Below, piece by piece: positions 25,401 through 37,400 of a DNA stretch of 64,000 nucleotides (position 1 is the first letter of the stretch; each line of letters begins with the position of its first letter). This stretch comes from Pratylenchus scribneri (Eukaryota > Nematoda > Chromadorea > Rhabditida > Pratylenchidae), in the NCBI GenBank assembly GCA_030063045.1, contig JAQSEB010000099.1:868001-932000 (forward strand), given 5' to 3'. The translations under genes were made by a program, and so were the position numbers. The notes under the pieces are model-generated. The model had not been told where the DNA came from and did no database searches. It saw nothing but the letters and a program-made list of their open reading frames with translations.

Positions 25401-26502
25401 ACCTCTTATTACGCCTCTAGTATGTGGAAAAATATGTAAATTTCAAATGAACATAAATTCACCCTGATGCCTTGCCGCTTTTCTCCTTTGTCTTTTTGGC
25501 AATATTTTTCAATTTTATATTTTGCAAGTTTTGCATTTTCTGATAATTCTTTCGAATTATTCCTTGCCTACTCCAATTCTTTCGCACTCAATTGACTATT
25601 ATAGCAGATGTGGACCCTATTTGATAAATTATAATATTTTTTATATATTTTTTTATCTTACTCCCCACTAGCAAGAAGACAGTATTTTGATGATCCATTA
25701 CAGTCTAAAAAATCGACACAAACTGAAATAAATTTCTTATTGGTCCAAAAATATAAAAATTCACCATCCAAATTGAACACTTGACGATTTTCCTTTTCCT
25801 CGATAAAGAACAAAGTTGGTTTGAATTGGGCTTTATCGATTGTCTCGTCGTGTCTCTGAGTATCATTAACAACAGGGCCGCTTGAGACGAAACTGTATTC
25901 AGAAAAATATATAAAAAAGAAAATTTGGTTAATTTATTGGGCACGATGGAATAAATTATTTGTATTTTTAGTTTTGATGATTCCATAAACACATTTATTA
26001 ATTGATAGCAATATTATAATATTCAAAAAAAAAAATTCTAGATCAAAAAAGCCAAGTTTTTGAATGAAAAAGTCGAAATGTATTATATTCAATTTGGATT
26101 GTTCACTATCGGTTTCAGAGAAATAAATTGAGAACTTTTAGTTCGCTAAAAGAAAATAGGGAAAGAACCAACTTTTATAAAACTACCAAGAAGTTTAAAA
26201 CATTTTGGACTTTTGTAATTTCAAACTCTACATTTGAAAGTATATATCAACTATAGAATTTTGTTTCTATAAAATATTTTTTAAATATAATTTTTCAATG
26301 ATAGTTGAAAGGTTAGTGGAAAGTGAAAAGACGTTGCTTGTGTTAAATTCAAATTTGCCCACCTATACTCCAAATTCCCATCTTTGGTGTAAAGGAATGT
26401 GCCATTCTTCATCGGCAATTTTTCAATGTTAGTCGGTTCGCTGGCGAAAGACATAAAATAGTTTAGATGTATAAGAAGAATAAGGAATATGAAGAAGTAC
26501 AT
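22486..26502 (-). CDS. Secreted protein of unknown function, 11 exons, in-frame TAG
   Basis: Exons (5' to 3'): 26502-26363, 25892-25765, 25704-25671, 25616-25463, 25298-24987, 23994-23897, 23855-23747, 23706-23611, 23167-23105, 23058-22810, 22644-22486. The sum is 1,542 nt (514 codons) and every phase agrees. The ATG opens a signal peptide (MYFFIFLILLIHLNYFMSFA). The mature part has few cysteines (CNGSSKYC early; HICYN and EKYC in exon 4), a charged helical region (exons 4-5) and ends VASYVEGTGI. The single flaw is a TAG at 25570-25568 inside exon 4, with clearly coding-like sequence on both sides (SAKELE, then ARNNSKELSENAKLAKYK). It could be a nonsense mutation, a sequencing error, or a sign that exon 4 is two exons. 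No domain recognised. Confidence 0.7.
24186..24930. repeat. Higher-order minisatellite in an intron
   Basis: Units of 24 and 27 nt (AATAATTCCGCCTGGTCAAC plus TTAG or TTATTAG) alternate. A block of about 330 bp, including the variants TTACGCCTGTTTTAATTCCG, CCGCTTGGTC and CCGCATGTTT, is present twice (from about 24230 and from about 24560), showing higher-order duplication. The array is in intron 5 (23995-24986) of the minus-strand gene. It reads through as NYSKLTRR-type repeats on the minus strand, but this is a by-product of unit lengths that are multiples of three. Confidence 0.9.
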
Positions 26503-26939
26503 TTTTACTAAATTTTATGTTAAATTTTGAAAATAAAATGAAAAGGAGATTTTAAATAGGAAAGATTGAGACGTGGCAAACAATTTGGTTAATTCTCAAT
26601 GGGAATAATGAATTCAAAGTGTGAAAACATTCTGGGAATTTATTAAGACAATTTATTAAAATTGTTTTCGTCGGAAAAATTTCCTTTAAAACACGTCACC
26701 CAAAAATTGATCACAAGATTCTAACTCTAAAATAGTTTTTTTTGTTCATCGTTTTAGAGTTAAATATGTATAATAAAAAGTAATAAAAATAAGAATTTAA
26801 AAAAAATTTTTACAAATCTTTTCTCAAATAAGGATAAACGATTGTACCCGAAAATGATCATGGTATCATAAAATTTCTTTTTTATTATGGCTTTTATTTT
26901 AATAAGCAAGTGGAATTAAATTGAAATGAAAAAAAATTG

Positions 26940-27115
26940 GGTCGATTGCCTGCTTCACCGGAAAGCGAGGCACTTTTTGACATTTCTATCCGGCAGTGGC
27001 GCGCCTTTGAGCTGTGGAAGACACCAAGATGGCCAGCCCGCCAGAAAATGTCACACAGTACTGACCAATGGCATCTTTCCCTAGTTGGCAATGGCCACAT
27101 CGTGGGTACGAGCTA
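26940..27115. other. GC-richer intergenic island, possible structured RNA
   Basis: This 175-bp stretch sits in very AT-rich DNA between two genes. It holds an inverted pair TGACATTTCT / AGAAAATGTCA enclosing GGCGCGCC and GGCCAGCCCGCC, so a stem of 8 or more pairs is possible. It is open on the minus strand (27100-26894), but that frame lacks a recognisable domain. It does not match tRNA, 5S, SL, U1, U2, U5 or U6 RNA as far as I can tell by eye. Confidence 0.2.
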
Positions 27116-27581
27116 GTGTTTGTCATATAATGAATTAATTAATAGACATAAATTAAGCAAAACTTAATTGCTAAAATGATCTTTATGTATGCATAAAAAT
27201 ATAATAATTCTTTTCAAAATTTTGCCCAAAGTAGAGAAAATATAAAATTTCTTAAATTTTATATAGCAAAAAAGGTTTAATTTACAAAAAAATCATCTTA
27301 AAAAATACTGCTGACTTTGTCTATGAGTCATGAAAATGACTACAAAAAATGATGGCATTTGCTTCTCAGAAAAGGTGATTGAAAAATTTAATTGCAAAAA
27401 TAAAAATATTCTTGAATGAATTCGATAAAAATTTATACCCAAATTAAATGGGAAAATGTTCATCAATAATTAAAATAAAATACATATGAAAAATTTGGAA
27501 TAAATAAAAGAAAAACAAAATGCCGAAAATTTAATGGAAAAAATCCGAAAAATTAATATGAATTTCGCTCGAGGATTTCAC

Positions 27582-30400
27582 CTAGAATTCGTGATTGATG
27601 AACACCGGATTCACCTTCTTCTCATATTCTTCAAAGCCTTTTGTGCCCAATTCTATAAAATATTTTAAATTTAATTGAAAAATTTAATTTGGCTTTTACT
27701 TTCTCGCCAAAATGCCATGTATCCGGATGAGAGGAACGGAATCGTATAATGGCGAATTTTATGCAAAAAGCCGTGCTGCCCTTTCATGTATTTTTCATCT
27801 GAAATAGAAAGTATATAAATTTATATTTGATTTAATCGGTAAAAATGACAAAAAAATGAATAATTGAATTGTTTTCATGTTTTGATTATAAATTTCTGGT
27901 CAAAAATATTTGATTAATCATTTTTATATCAATTGAAAGATTTTAATTCAAGGGCATGAAAGTTTGTAATATCTTAAAAATTTTTTGATATTGACCAGTG
28001 AGTAAATTCTGATTGCCATCTTCTATTTTAATGGGGCTAATTTATAGAGGCTCAAAGTCAGTTTTAAACTGTTTTGGTTTTAGTGGATTTTGGAATCTCA
28101 GTTCCGTTTTCGGTTTTTGAACCAAAGGTTTCGGTTTTGGACAAAAAATCCTCGGTTTCTTTTTCGGTTTTTTGGTCAAAAATTCTTCTTTTCTGAATTC
28201 GGTTTTTAACCAAAAATCATCGGTTCGATTTCAGTTTTTATAAAACCGGACTTGAGCTACCCTACTAATTTTCTTAATTAAATTAACTAATAATTTAATT
28301 ATACTTATTTAAAAATTTCTTATTCTACTCATTAAATTACATTATAAAATTCATTAATCCCCTCTTACTTTTTCTATCAATGAATGGGGCAAATGCGCCG
28401 CCAACCATGTGGGCAAGGAATTCAAGCAGACAAATCTATAAAATATTTAAATTAATTTTTTACATAATTTCTAATTAATATAAACCGGTGAATTTGCTTT
28501 GCCTTCGGCCAGCTGTTCTCCGGCCAATGAAACCGCAGTCCACAACAAATTGTGCACATCTTTTGGGTATTTTAGTTTTGGGATTTGTCCTTTCGATTTC
28601 TTTTTCGCCAATTTTTCAGATGGTTTATAGATTGGATGCGTAACAATGGCCATAAAACCTTGAATGATTATTAAATTATTCATTTCGCTTTCAGAAATTT
28701 CATTAGAGAATAATCAATCAAAATTCAAAACTCGTTGTCAATGCTAATATAATGCCTAAGGGTTTTAATAGTTCATCCTACTTTACTCCCATTTATTGCC
28801 TAATCGCTAATCTCCTCCTTATCACCCTGTCAATTTATCAATTAAATATTGCCTTAATCTGCCTTTTTAAACCCACTCTTTTCCCCCATTAAATGTTCAC
28901 TTTTCAATCACTTTTGTGGCATTCAATTATCACTATTTTTCTGCACAACAGATAAATATATTTAATAAAGTCTAATCCAACTTATCCCGATCCGATTCAT
29001 TGGGCCATTGGGGATTTAGGCTCCTCGGCAAAGGTCCGGGGTGTGAGCCAAGGCCTAAACTATATTCTCTCCTACCAAAATAGAAACATCGAATAATAAA
29101 TTAAATGATGGGCTTAAATGTACAAAAATTATAAAATAAACGAAAAAAGAGATAACCTGCTTGATTTTGATTTGCTTTCTTCAATTTCTGATGTTCCGCC
29201 TTGCCCTTATTAGGCAATTTGTCAACCGAATTGTTTTTATTTTCTTTTTTATGATGATGATTGTGCCCATGGCCATGTCCATGATGCATCATTTTCTTCA
29301 ATTCATTTTTAATTTTCATTTCTTTCTTCACTTCCTTGATTGCCTCCTTCACCGCCTTTTTCTCCTTCTTTTTAATTTCCTCCAGCACAACTTTTGTTGC
29401 GGCCAATGCAATTTTTTCCTCTTCCTTTTTACGCTTTTCCTTTTCAAAAATGTGTTCTTCTTCCTTTTGTTTGTCCATTTCCAACGCAGGTCGAACCAAT
29501 TCGAACACTGCGGAATTTGACACCTTGCCTTTGGTATATTGTTTCGCGGGTATTTGATGAATTAATTCACCCGGCGTAACTTTGCCTTGAGCCAATTGAT
29601 TAGCCACATTTTGGATTCGATCAAGTATTGGCTTCTGGTTTAAAAGGGTGGCTTCTTGCTGAAAATTAAAAAAAAAATTAAAATTTAAACAATTTATTAA
29701 TGAAAATCTCTAATATAATTATAAAATCCATCCAACTTTAAGCATTATTATAAAATTTTTAATGAGCGAAAAAATTTAAATAAAATTCAACAAAACGGTT
29801 TGGAGTTAGTTAGTTGCTATTTCAATTAAACCATATTTAAGGCTAATTTATTTAATATTTAACATTCTTAACTCTTCTCTTTTTAATAGAGTTCTATGCA
29901 AAGTCGGTTCCGGTTCCAAAAATCGATGAATTTTAGAACCGAAATTGGGAATTTTTGCTCTTTATAACCAAAAATAAGACTAACCTAAACCGAAATTCGA
30001 CCAACATTTTTTAAAGAACGGAAAAGCGTGTTTTAGAACCGAGAGAGTCTAACAAGAATGACTTTACAACCCGTACTTTTAATCTATTTGATTGTCATTG
30101 GAATGGAGAGGAAAAGGACAAAGGGCAATGAGGTAGAAGAAGATGAGAACTCACCTTTCGATCTTTTGGAATTGGCGGAGAATGCGCTTGACTCATCCTC
30201 ATATGAAAATCCTTAATCCGGTCCTCGGGTTTCAATAATTGATTGGCCACTCCACCAATTGGGGTCATTTGGCCAGCACTGGGCATATGGAGAGTCAATT
30301 GTAATGGTGAAACATTCGGTGAAGAAAATTCCAATAAGGTGGACAATATAAAAAGAGAATAAAGGCAAAAATGAGTTACTATTGAAGTCAAATTGACCAT
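27582..30400 (-). CDS. Secreted His-rich, coiled-coil protein of unknown function
   Basis: Six exons: 30400-30155, 29658-29157, 28658-28486, 28435-28369, 27798-27700, 27652-27582. Total 1,158 nt (385 residues plus TAG), all phases consistent. The N-terminus is a signal peptide (MVNLTSIVTHFCLYSLFILS). Exon 2 encodes a long charged helix rich in Lys and Glu (KEEEHIFEKEKRKKEEEK, about residues 140-200), likely a coiled coil. A His-Gly cluster follows (MMHHGHGHGHNHHHKK) that could bind Zn, Cu or Ni ions; that is inference. The C-terminal 130 residues (GFMAIVTHPIYKPSEK to INHEF) are less biased and look like a folded region. No family recognised. Confidence 0.75.
28040..28262. repeat. CGGTTT-family dispersed repeat
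   Basis: Dense in CGGTTTT, GGTTTCGG and AACCAAA words, ending ACCGGACTTGAGCTACCCTA. It shares vocabulary and end with the copies at about 1956, 2835 and 29883. It lies in intron 4 (27799-28368) of the minus-strand His-rich gene. Confidence 0.5.
29883..30052. repeat. CGGTTT-family dispersed repeat
   Basis: Starts GAGTTCTATGCAAAGTCGGT, contains AATTGGGAATTTTTGCTCTTT (also at 3062) and ends near GAACCGAGAGAGTCTA. It lies in intron 1 of the His-rich gene. Confidence 0.5.
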
Positions 30401-30535
30401 TTTCTTAACATGAAAATACCAGATTATCTAAATAGGGAAAAAATAATAATTTAATAACTGGTATAATAGATTAATGTTGCTATTTTCTGACTATTAAAAG
30501 AATATTTCATTTTTCAATTAAAATAGTGAAGTGTT

Positions 30536-30881
30536 TGTCGACAATTCCGCACTTGACAATTCGGCACAATTCGGCACCCAGCCAAAACCAGATAAAAACC
30601 CAGCCCAGCCAAAAACCTACAATTCCGCATCCGGCTAATAAATGACAATTCTGCACCAAACTGAATTTCTGAAAAATATGGATAGGGAGGGGGTTTAGGG
30701 TAGAATAGGTAGATTTGGGCCGCGGAGCGTGGATAACAGGAAAAAACGGTAAGGGATTTTCTGAATGTGGGGTTTGGCCAGCATGTGCGGAATTTTCGAG
30801 TACGGAATTGCCGTTTTATTTGGTTGAGGAATTGTTTGGTTTTGAATGGTTGCAGAAATGTCCGGTGTTGAATTGTCGACA
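30536..30881. mobile_element. 346-bp element with TGTCGACAATTC inverted ends
   Basis: The left end is TGTCGACAATTCCGCAC and the right end is GTGTTGAATTGTCGACA. Between them, ACAATTCCGCA / TGCGGAATT words recur in both orientations (30541-30640 and 30786-30810), giving a foldback-like structure. The central part contains a G-rich block (GGATAGGGAGGGGG). No coding content and no clear target-site duplication. Confidence 0.5.
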
Positions 30882-31450
30882 GGTCAGAGAAGAAATCAAG
30901 CCGATTAGCAATTAGCATTATAAGCTAAAAGCAAATGCTGTATAAAAATGGACAGAATATTCTTGAATAAAAAGTAAAGTTTAAGGGAAGCTAATCGACC
31001 AATGTTATTCAAAAATAAACCAAAACATGGTTTCAGCAGTTGCCGAAAGTGATGATGGCCAAATATTTGGCCCAAAAACATCATTTTCAGGGAGAAATGA
31101 TCGTCTCAAAAATCGATGAATGGAATTGACGAGGAGAGGCTAGTGCGCGCGAATGCCACCCTTTATGGCCAAAAATATTCAGAGGCCTTTCAATGGCAAA
31201 GAAGCAAATAAAATAGAGTGATTAGAAATATTTGAGAGAGATTTAGATATGAAAAGCTAAAATATTGGTGGCCATTTTGTTGCGTTGGCACGCGGGAATC
31301 GATTGGCGAATGATGAGGGCAAGGGCTTTGGCCTTCTAAAAATAAGTTTCCCAAATTGTGACCGAAAACCAAAGCCAATCTTCATTAGGCCAATTATTCA
31401 CTTTTTCGGTATACAAATCAAGTGTGGATAACAATCAGAGGCACAAAAGC

Positions 31451-34400
31451 ATGGCTAGAGGTGAGCATCAAATTTAGATTAAATTCGGTTACAAAAATTA
31501 GGTGGGGAAAACCGTCAATCTTTTTCCGAATTTAGTCATTTAATTTAAACGATCTTCAAATTTGTTCTAGTTACCATCCATCTTTTCTTCTCAATGATTT
31601 TTTGGGCATTTTTGCTGTCCAATTATGAATGTGTTGTTGGCCATGGGTATACGTTGGTGAAAGGCGGAATGCGAATTAAATTGCATTTGGAAACATTTAA
31701 GGCGGAGGAAATTGTCGACAATTACAATGGTTTTATTTTTGGAGTCAATAGAGAATATTTTCAATTTTTACAGATATTTTCAATCCGAATCATATTTCCG
31801 GATTTCTTCATGTGGTTGGGTTGTACAGCAAACAATGCGAGGTTATTTCAAATTAATTTTAAGTTTTTTTTTAAAATTTTTTAAAACCCATAAAGTATTT
31901 AAATGAAATTGGATATATATAATAAATAAAATTTTTTATTTTAAATTAAAATTGTGGCACAATGGCAAATAAATGTTAAAAATAAAAAAGGAAAAAAATA
32001 AATAAAAATTTTAAACCCATAAATTGTTTAATTGAAGTTGGAAATATATTCTCAACTAAGAGTTTTATGTTTATCAAAATCATTTAGAAAAGATGAAACA
32101 AATAAATGTTTAAAAATAAAAAAAAATAATGTAAAAAAGTAATATTATATAATTTAGGGTATGCGATGGTTTGTGGCGGGCCGGTTTGTGGCGAACTAGT
32201 TTTTGCTTTATAACTCATCGCAAACTGAACCATTTCGAATGTTTTTTTATTCATTTGATAGAGCAATAAATTGTCTATCTAATGATATATAAATCATTTT
32301 ATATTATTCAAACTAGCCCCTGCGGGGCTCTTTTGCTTTGAGATATATGGATCTTTGCTTGGGACACTTCGTTTTTGGAATCCCTGCGGGATTTCACTGA
32401 GTCTAGCCTTCTTTAGACTATTTGAGTTACTCGGAGGGAATTGATCTAATTTCGCAGGGGTTATCTCCATCTTCGCCCCTTCGGGGCTCAGGGGGGTTAT
32501 CTCCATCTTCGCCCCTTCGGGGCTCAGGGGGATTTGTTTCCATCTTCGCCCCTTCGGGGCTCAGGGGGGTTATCTCCATCTTCGCCCCTTCGGGGCTCAG
32601 GGGGATTTGTTTCCATCTTCGCCCCTTCGGGGCTCAGGGGTGTTATCTCCATCTTCGCCCCTTCGGGGCTCAGGGGGATTTGTTTCCATCTTCGCCCCTT
32701 CGGGGCTCAGGGGGGTTTAATCCATCTTCGCCACTTCGGGGCTCAGGGGGGTTTGTTTCCATCTTCGCCCCTTCGGGGCTCAGGGGGTGGCCTCCGGCCC
32801 TTTTCCCAACTTAATCCCATCATTTTGACCCTTAATCCGCCTTAATCCCTCTTAATCCCCCTTTATCCGGCTTAATCTCGCGCACCTTTAGGTTTCGTTC
32901 AAAACGGATATGATATTCGTGATCCCCGACCTCGATTACCCCATAAACGACTATTTTTGTGAAAATTTTGAAAAATCCGCTCCGCGGTTTACACCGCGGT
33001 AACTCGCGCACCGCTTAGCGGATTTCGAAAAAATTTCGATATTCGTTATTCCCGACCTTGATTACCCATTCTCCAGTGTTTATCTCGAAAAAAAATTTTT
33101 GAAAAGAGAAGGGTCCCCCCTATGGGTCTCAAAAAAACCGTTTTCCGCGCGGAGCTCCGCGCGGTGTGGAAATTTTGAAAAAGTCAGATTTTTGCCGCAA
33201 TCTACATAAGGTCAAGATATGGTTTGCACCAAACCGCTTGTCGATTGGACCATTTTGAAGAGAGCTTTAATTTCCCAAAGCTTTCGAAACCCACCTCAAA
33301 TTCTAGTAATAATAACTAGCCCCTGCGGGGCTCTCTTGCCTTGAGATATATGGATCTGTGCTTGGGACACTTCGTTTTTGGAATCCCTTCGGGATTTCAC
33401 TGAGTCTAGGTGATTTTGGAGGAAATCATAGCTTAATCCGACTTAATCCCCCTTTATCCCCCTATATCCGGCTTAATCCCACGCACTCCCAAGCCTGCTA
33501 TTTCCATCTTCGCCCCTTCGGGGCTCAGGGGGTGGCCTTCGGCCCTTTTCCCACCTTAATCCCACCATTTTGACACTTAATCCGGCTTAATCCCTCTTAA
33601 TCCCCCTATATCCAGCTTAATCCCACGCACTACCCGGCCTCCTGTTTCCATCTTCGCCCCTTCGGGGCTCAGGGGGAGGCCTTCGGCCCTTTTCCCACCT
33701 TAATCCCACCATTTTGACTCGTATTCCGGCTTAATCCCACTTAATCCCCCTTAATCCGGCTATATCCCTCCCACCTACCGGGCCTTCGGCCCGGCCCACT
33801 TGCCTTCGGCACGCTTCCCCCAAACTTCCGACCCATTTTTCGCCTTAATTACATCATTTTGACCGTTAATCCGGCTTAATCCCTCTTAATCCCCCTTTAT
33901 CCGGCTTAATCTCGCGCACCTTTAGGTTTCGTTCAAAACGGATATCATATTCGTGATCCCCGACCTCGATTACCCCATAAATGACTATTTTTGTGAAAAT
34001 TTTAAAAAAACCGCGGAGCGGTTTACACCGCGGTAACTCGCGCACCGCTTCGCGGATCTCGAAAAAAGTTTCATATTCGGCTTCGCCGACTTCGATTACC
34101 CATTTCTATGAACTTATCTCGAAAAAAAATTTTTGAAAAGAGAAGGGTCCCCCCTATGGGTCTCAGAAAAACCGTTTTTCGCGCGGAGCTCCGCGCGGAG
34201 TGAAAATTTTGAAAAACTGGAATTTTTCCCACAATCTCCACAAGGTCAAGATATGGTTTGCACCAAACCGCTTGTCGATACGACCATTTTGAAGAGAGAT
34301 AATTGAAAGAATTCCCGCGTCTACCCACCTTATTTTCTAGTAATAATAACTAGCCCCTGCGGGGCTCTTATACCCGTATTTGGATTCGTGGAATTGTTTA

Positions 34401-37400
34401 TAAGAATCCCTGCGGGATTACACTGTTTCTAGCCTTTTGTTTTTACTTAAAAATGCATTTGTAACATGCATTTCCACACCTGTTACACTTAAAAATGCAT
34501 TTGTAACATGCATTTCCACACTTCAAAACAAAAGCAAAAATTATTTATTTTATTTATTTACATTAAAAATGATATAATTAAAATACATAAAAAATATTTT
34601 ATAATTTTGAAAAAAGATTAACGAATAGTACAAAGGAAGTTCAAACTTATTCGCTAAACGACTAAGAATGAATAAAACAAAGACAATAAAAAAGAGTGAA
34701 AATGAACGAATGAAAATATAACGAATAGGACAAAGGACGTTCAAACTTATTCGCTAAACGACTAAGAGTGAATAATGACAAAGACAATTAAAAGAGGGAA
34801 AATATACGAATGAAAATATAACGAATAGGACAAAAAAATTAAGAGTGAAAAGGACAAAAGAAAAATGCAATTACGAAAATATAATAAATTAAATGAAATG
34901 TTAAAATAAATTAAGTTAAATAGTACAATAAAAATTGAAAAAATCCATTTGCTCATCCAATCCACATAACTGCATCGTAGTGATTGCCTCCCGAATGAAT
35001 CAGTGTTATTGGCTCCCGTTCAAGCATCCATAATTGTTCGTACTTCTGGTTGTAGATAGTATATTGCTGAAAATTATGCTTTTGTAAAGTCTTTAATCTA
35101 AGATTTTACCCTTATTGAATAATCCGGAAGATAAACAAAAACAAAATCTGGTGGATTTGCATTGCCCATTTTCAATTGGTTTTGCTTCTCCGCTATAAAT
35201 TATTTAATTATTTTTTTAGAATTTTTCTTTCTATTACTTTCGCTTGGTGGTGTGATGATAGCTATTGGTCGTTGAAGAAATTTTGCCATAGCCATTGCCT
35301 CTGGAGAACCTGCATATTTGCTGTCACGTGCTAGGTAATTGCGTGCATAATTGCTTATCGATCTTCCATATCGTTGTTCAAATTCCGGCATGCCATTAAG
35401 AAGTACTCCTGCTCCAATCATTTGACAAATTTGTTCCTTTAATTCGGTTGTTCCAGTTGTGTCGATCTCGATCAGAATATTTGTAGCAATATCGCGTAGA
35501 GTTTGATAAAGCCCAGGGTCATCATCAGAGATTCGCGATGCAATAGCACTAAAAGCATTTTTTGTGATTAAAAAAGCATTTTATTTATTACTGAAAAAAG
35601 CAATTGCCATCACGTGGAGCTCCAACTTGCATGCAATAACCGTTTAAGGCCTCAGCACTACCATAATATTGTATTCCTTCAGGTGTTGTCCCTCCATAAT
35701 TGGTGAAATTTTGTGGGATTGCAAATGGAATTTGTGGATTTTGTTGTATTTGAGGAGTGACAGAGCGTCGGCGAGTTGATCTTGTTGTTGGTGGTTGCAC
35801 TAATGGAGTTGCTTTTGTCGGTCTTCTTGATGTTGATGGTCTGCTAATGGCGTGTTGTGGAGTTTGTACCGATGCATTTGCATTCATAAAGTTGCTTTCA
35901 AATCGAGGCGAGCCTGCCCTTTCCCGCTCTAAGTCCTCTTGCTCCATTTTGAAGGCTTCTTCAATTTCTTCTCTATCGATTACTTGCTGATAAACCACAT
36001 TTTTAATATCCATAGCACCGGGTCTTGTGAGAACACTATAAAATATTTCATAAAAATTATCAATATTTTTTATTTGTACCGAAGTGAATCAGGGTCCCGA
36101 ACACGTGAAAAAGCAACATAGAGTTGTCCATGGCTGAAGCATTCTCCTTTTTTGAGTACAATGCCAACTCTGTCCAATGTTTGTCCTTGAGCTTTGTTAA
36201 TTGTCATGACGAATCCCGGCCGGAGTGGGAATTGTATCCTTGACCATTTCATTGCAGATTCATTTTGGCCTTGGCTGCCTCCACCATCAGTAAATTTGCA
36301 TTTGTAAAGTTGGAATTCTTGGCCGGCTCGAGCTCCATTAATGTAGCGGCAATATATGAGGTCATCACTGAATATTCTCGTAATTTGCACTCGGGTACCA
36401 TTGCATTGTCCATCGATCACACTCAGATTTCGATTAAGCATCATTATGGCACCGATTTTGATTTGCAATTCATAAGGTGGAAAGCCAGATGGAGTTTGAC
36501 GATGCAAGTTTTCGGCATATTTATCGGCGGCATGCACTGATAGGCAGTCTAATGGGTTGTCATTATCTGGTTCATCCGTGGCAGTGAATGTTCTTGCTTG
36601 GCCTGGTATCATATCCTTAAATAGAAAAATCAGAATATGATTGCATATGCATTGAATACCAATAATTGATTGTTCATTTTGAATGTCTCTTCATTTGTAG
36701 GACAGAGAAGTGCACTCCCTTTGATTTTATCGATGTTTTTAATTGGGTCAGACATTGCTGCTGAAGGAAAAACAAATTCCATGATTGCATCTGGATTGTT
36801 GGTGGTCATTGATTGTGGGATTTCGATTCGGCTATTGTTGTCCGTTGTTACTCCAGTGGCCAATTTATACATATAGCGGGCGAATTTCTGTGTCTTCTTG
36901 TCCGAATTTGTGAGCCGTTTGTTAATCGTGAGCCGAGTGGTTTTGAAAAGCCTTAGTTACAAAAGCATTTTTTTGAAAAAAATTATGGTTACATACTTGT
37001 AGAGTTGGCTGGATTTGACAGAACGTGCAAATTGGTTGGCCTCATCCTTTCCGGGAATTACTGGCATTAATTGTTTCCAGTCGCCGCCAATGATTACTGC
37101 TTTGCCACCAAATGGAAGTTTGGAATGGTGTTCAGAAATTGATCGAAGTAATTTGTCCACATATTCGAGTACATAGCGATCCTGCATTGAGACTTCATCA
37201 ATGATTATAAGTTGCGCTGCATCAAGTAGCATTGCATAGTTGGAGTGACGTGCAAGTCGTGGTTGGGTATCATGTTTGACATCATTTTGAACACAAAATC
37301 GGCAGTGCACGGTGGATCCTTCAATAAGCAATTCGGCTGCAATTCCAGTGGTTGCGCAAGGCAGTACACGAAGGCCTTTAGCTTTCATCCCAGCAATGAT

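Noticed and set aside
29161..29579. Plus-strand Phe-rich frames
   Set aside because: Complement of the Lys/Glu-rich coiled-coil exon of the minus-strand gene.
32422..32845. Long plus-strand frames with FAPSGLRG/SSPLRGSGG repeats
   Set aside because: Translation of the CATCTTCGCCCCTTCGGGGC minisatellite; two frames are open at once and the unit length explains it.
36265..36540. Plus-strand frames opposite the replicase (also at 37799, 38302, 39887, 40093, 40578)
   Set aside because: Antisense shadows of replicase exons; no domain or independent splice structure.
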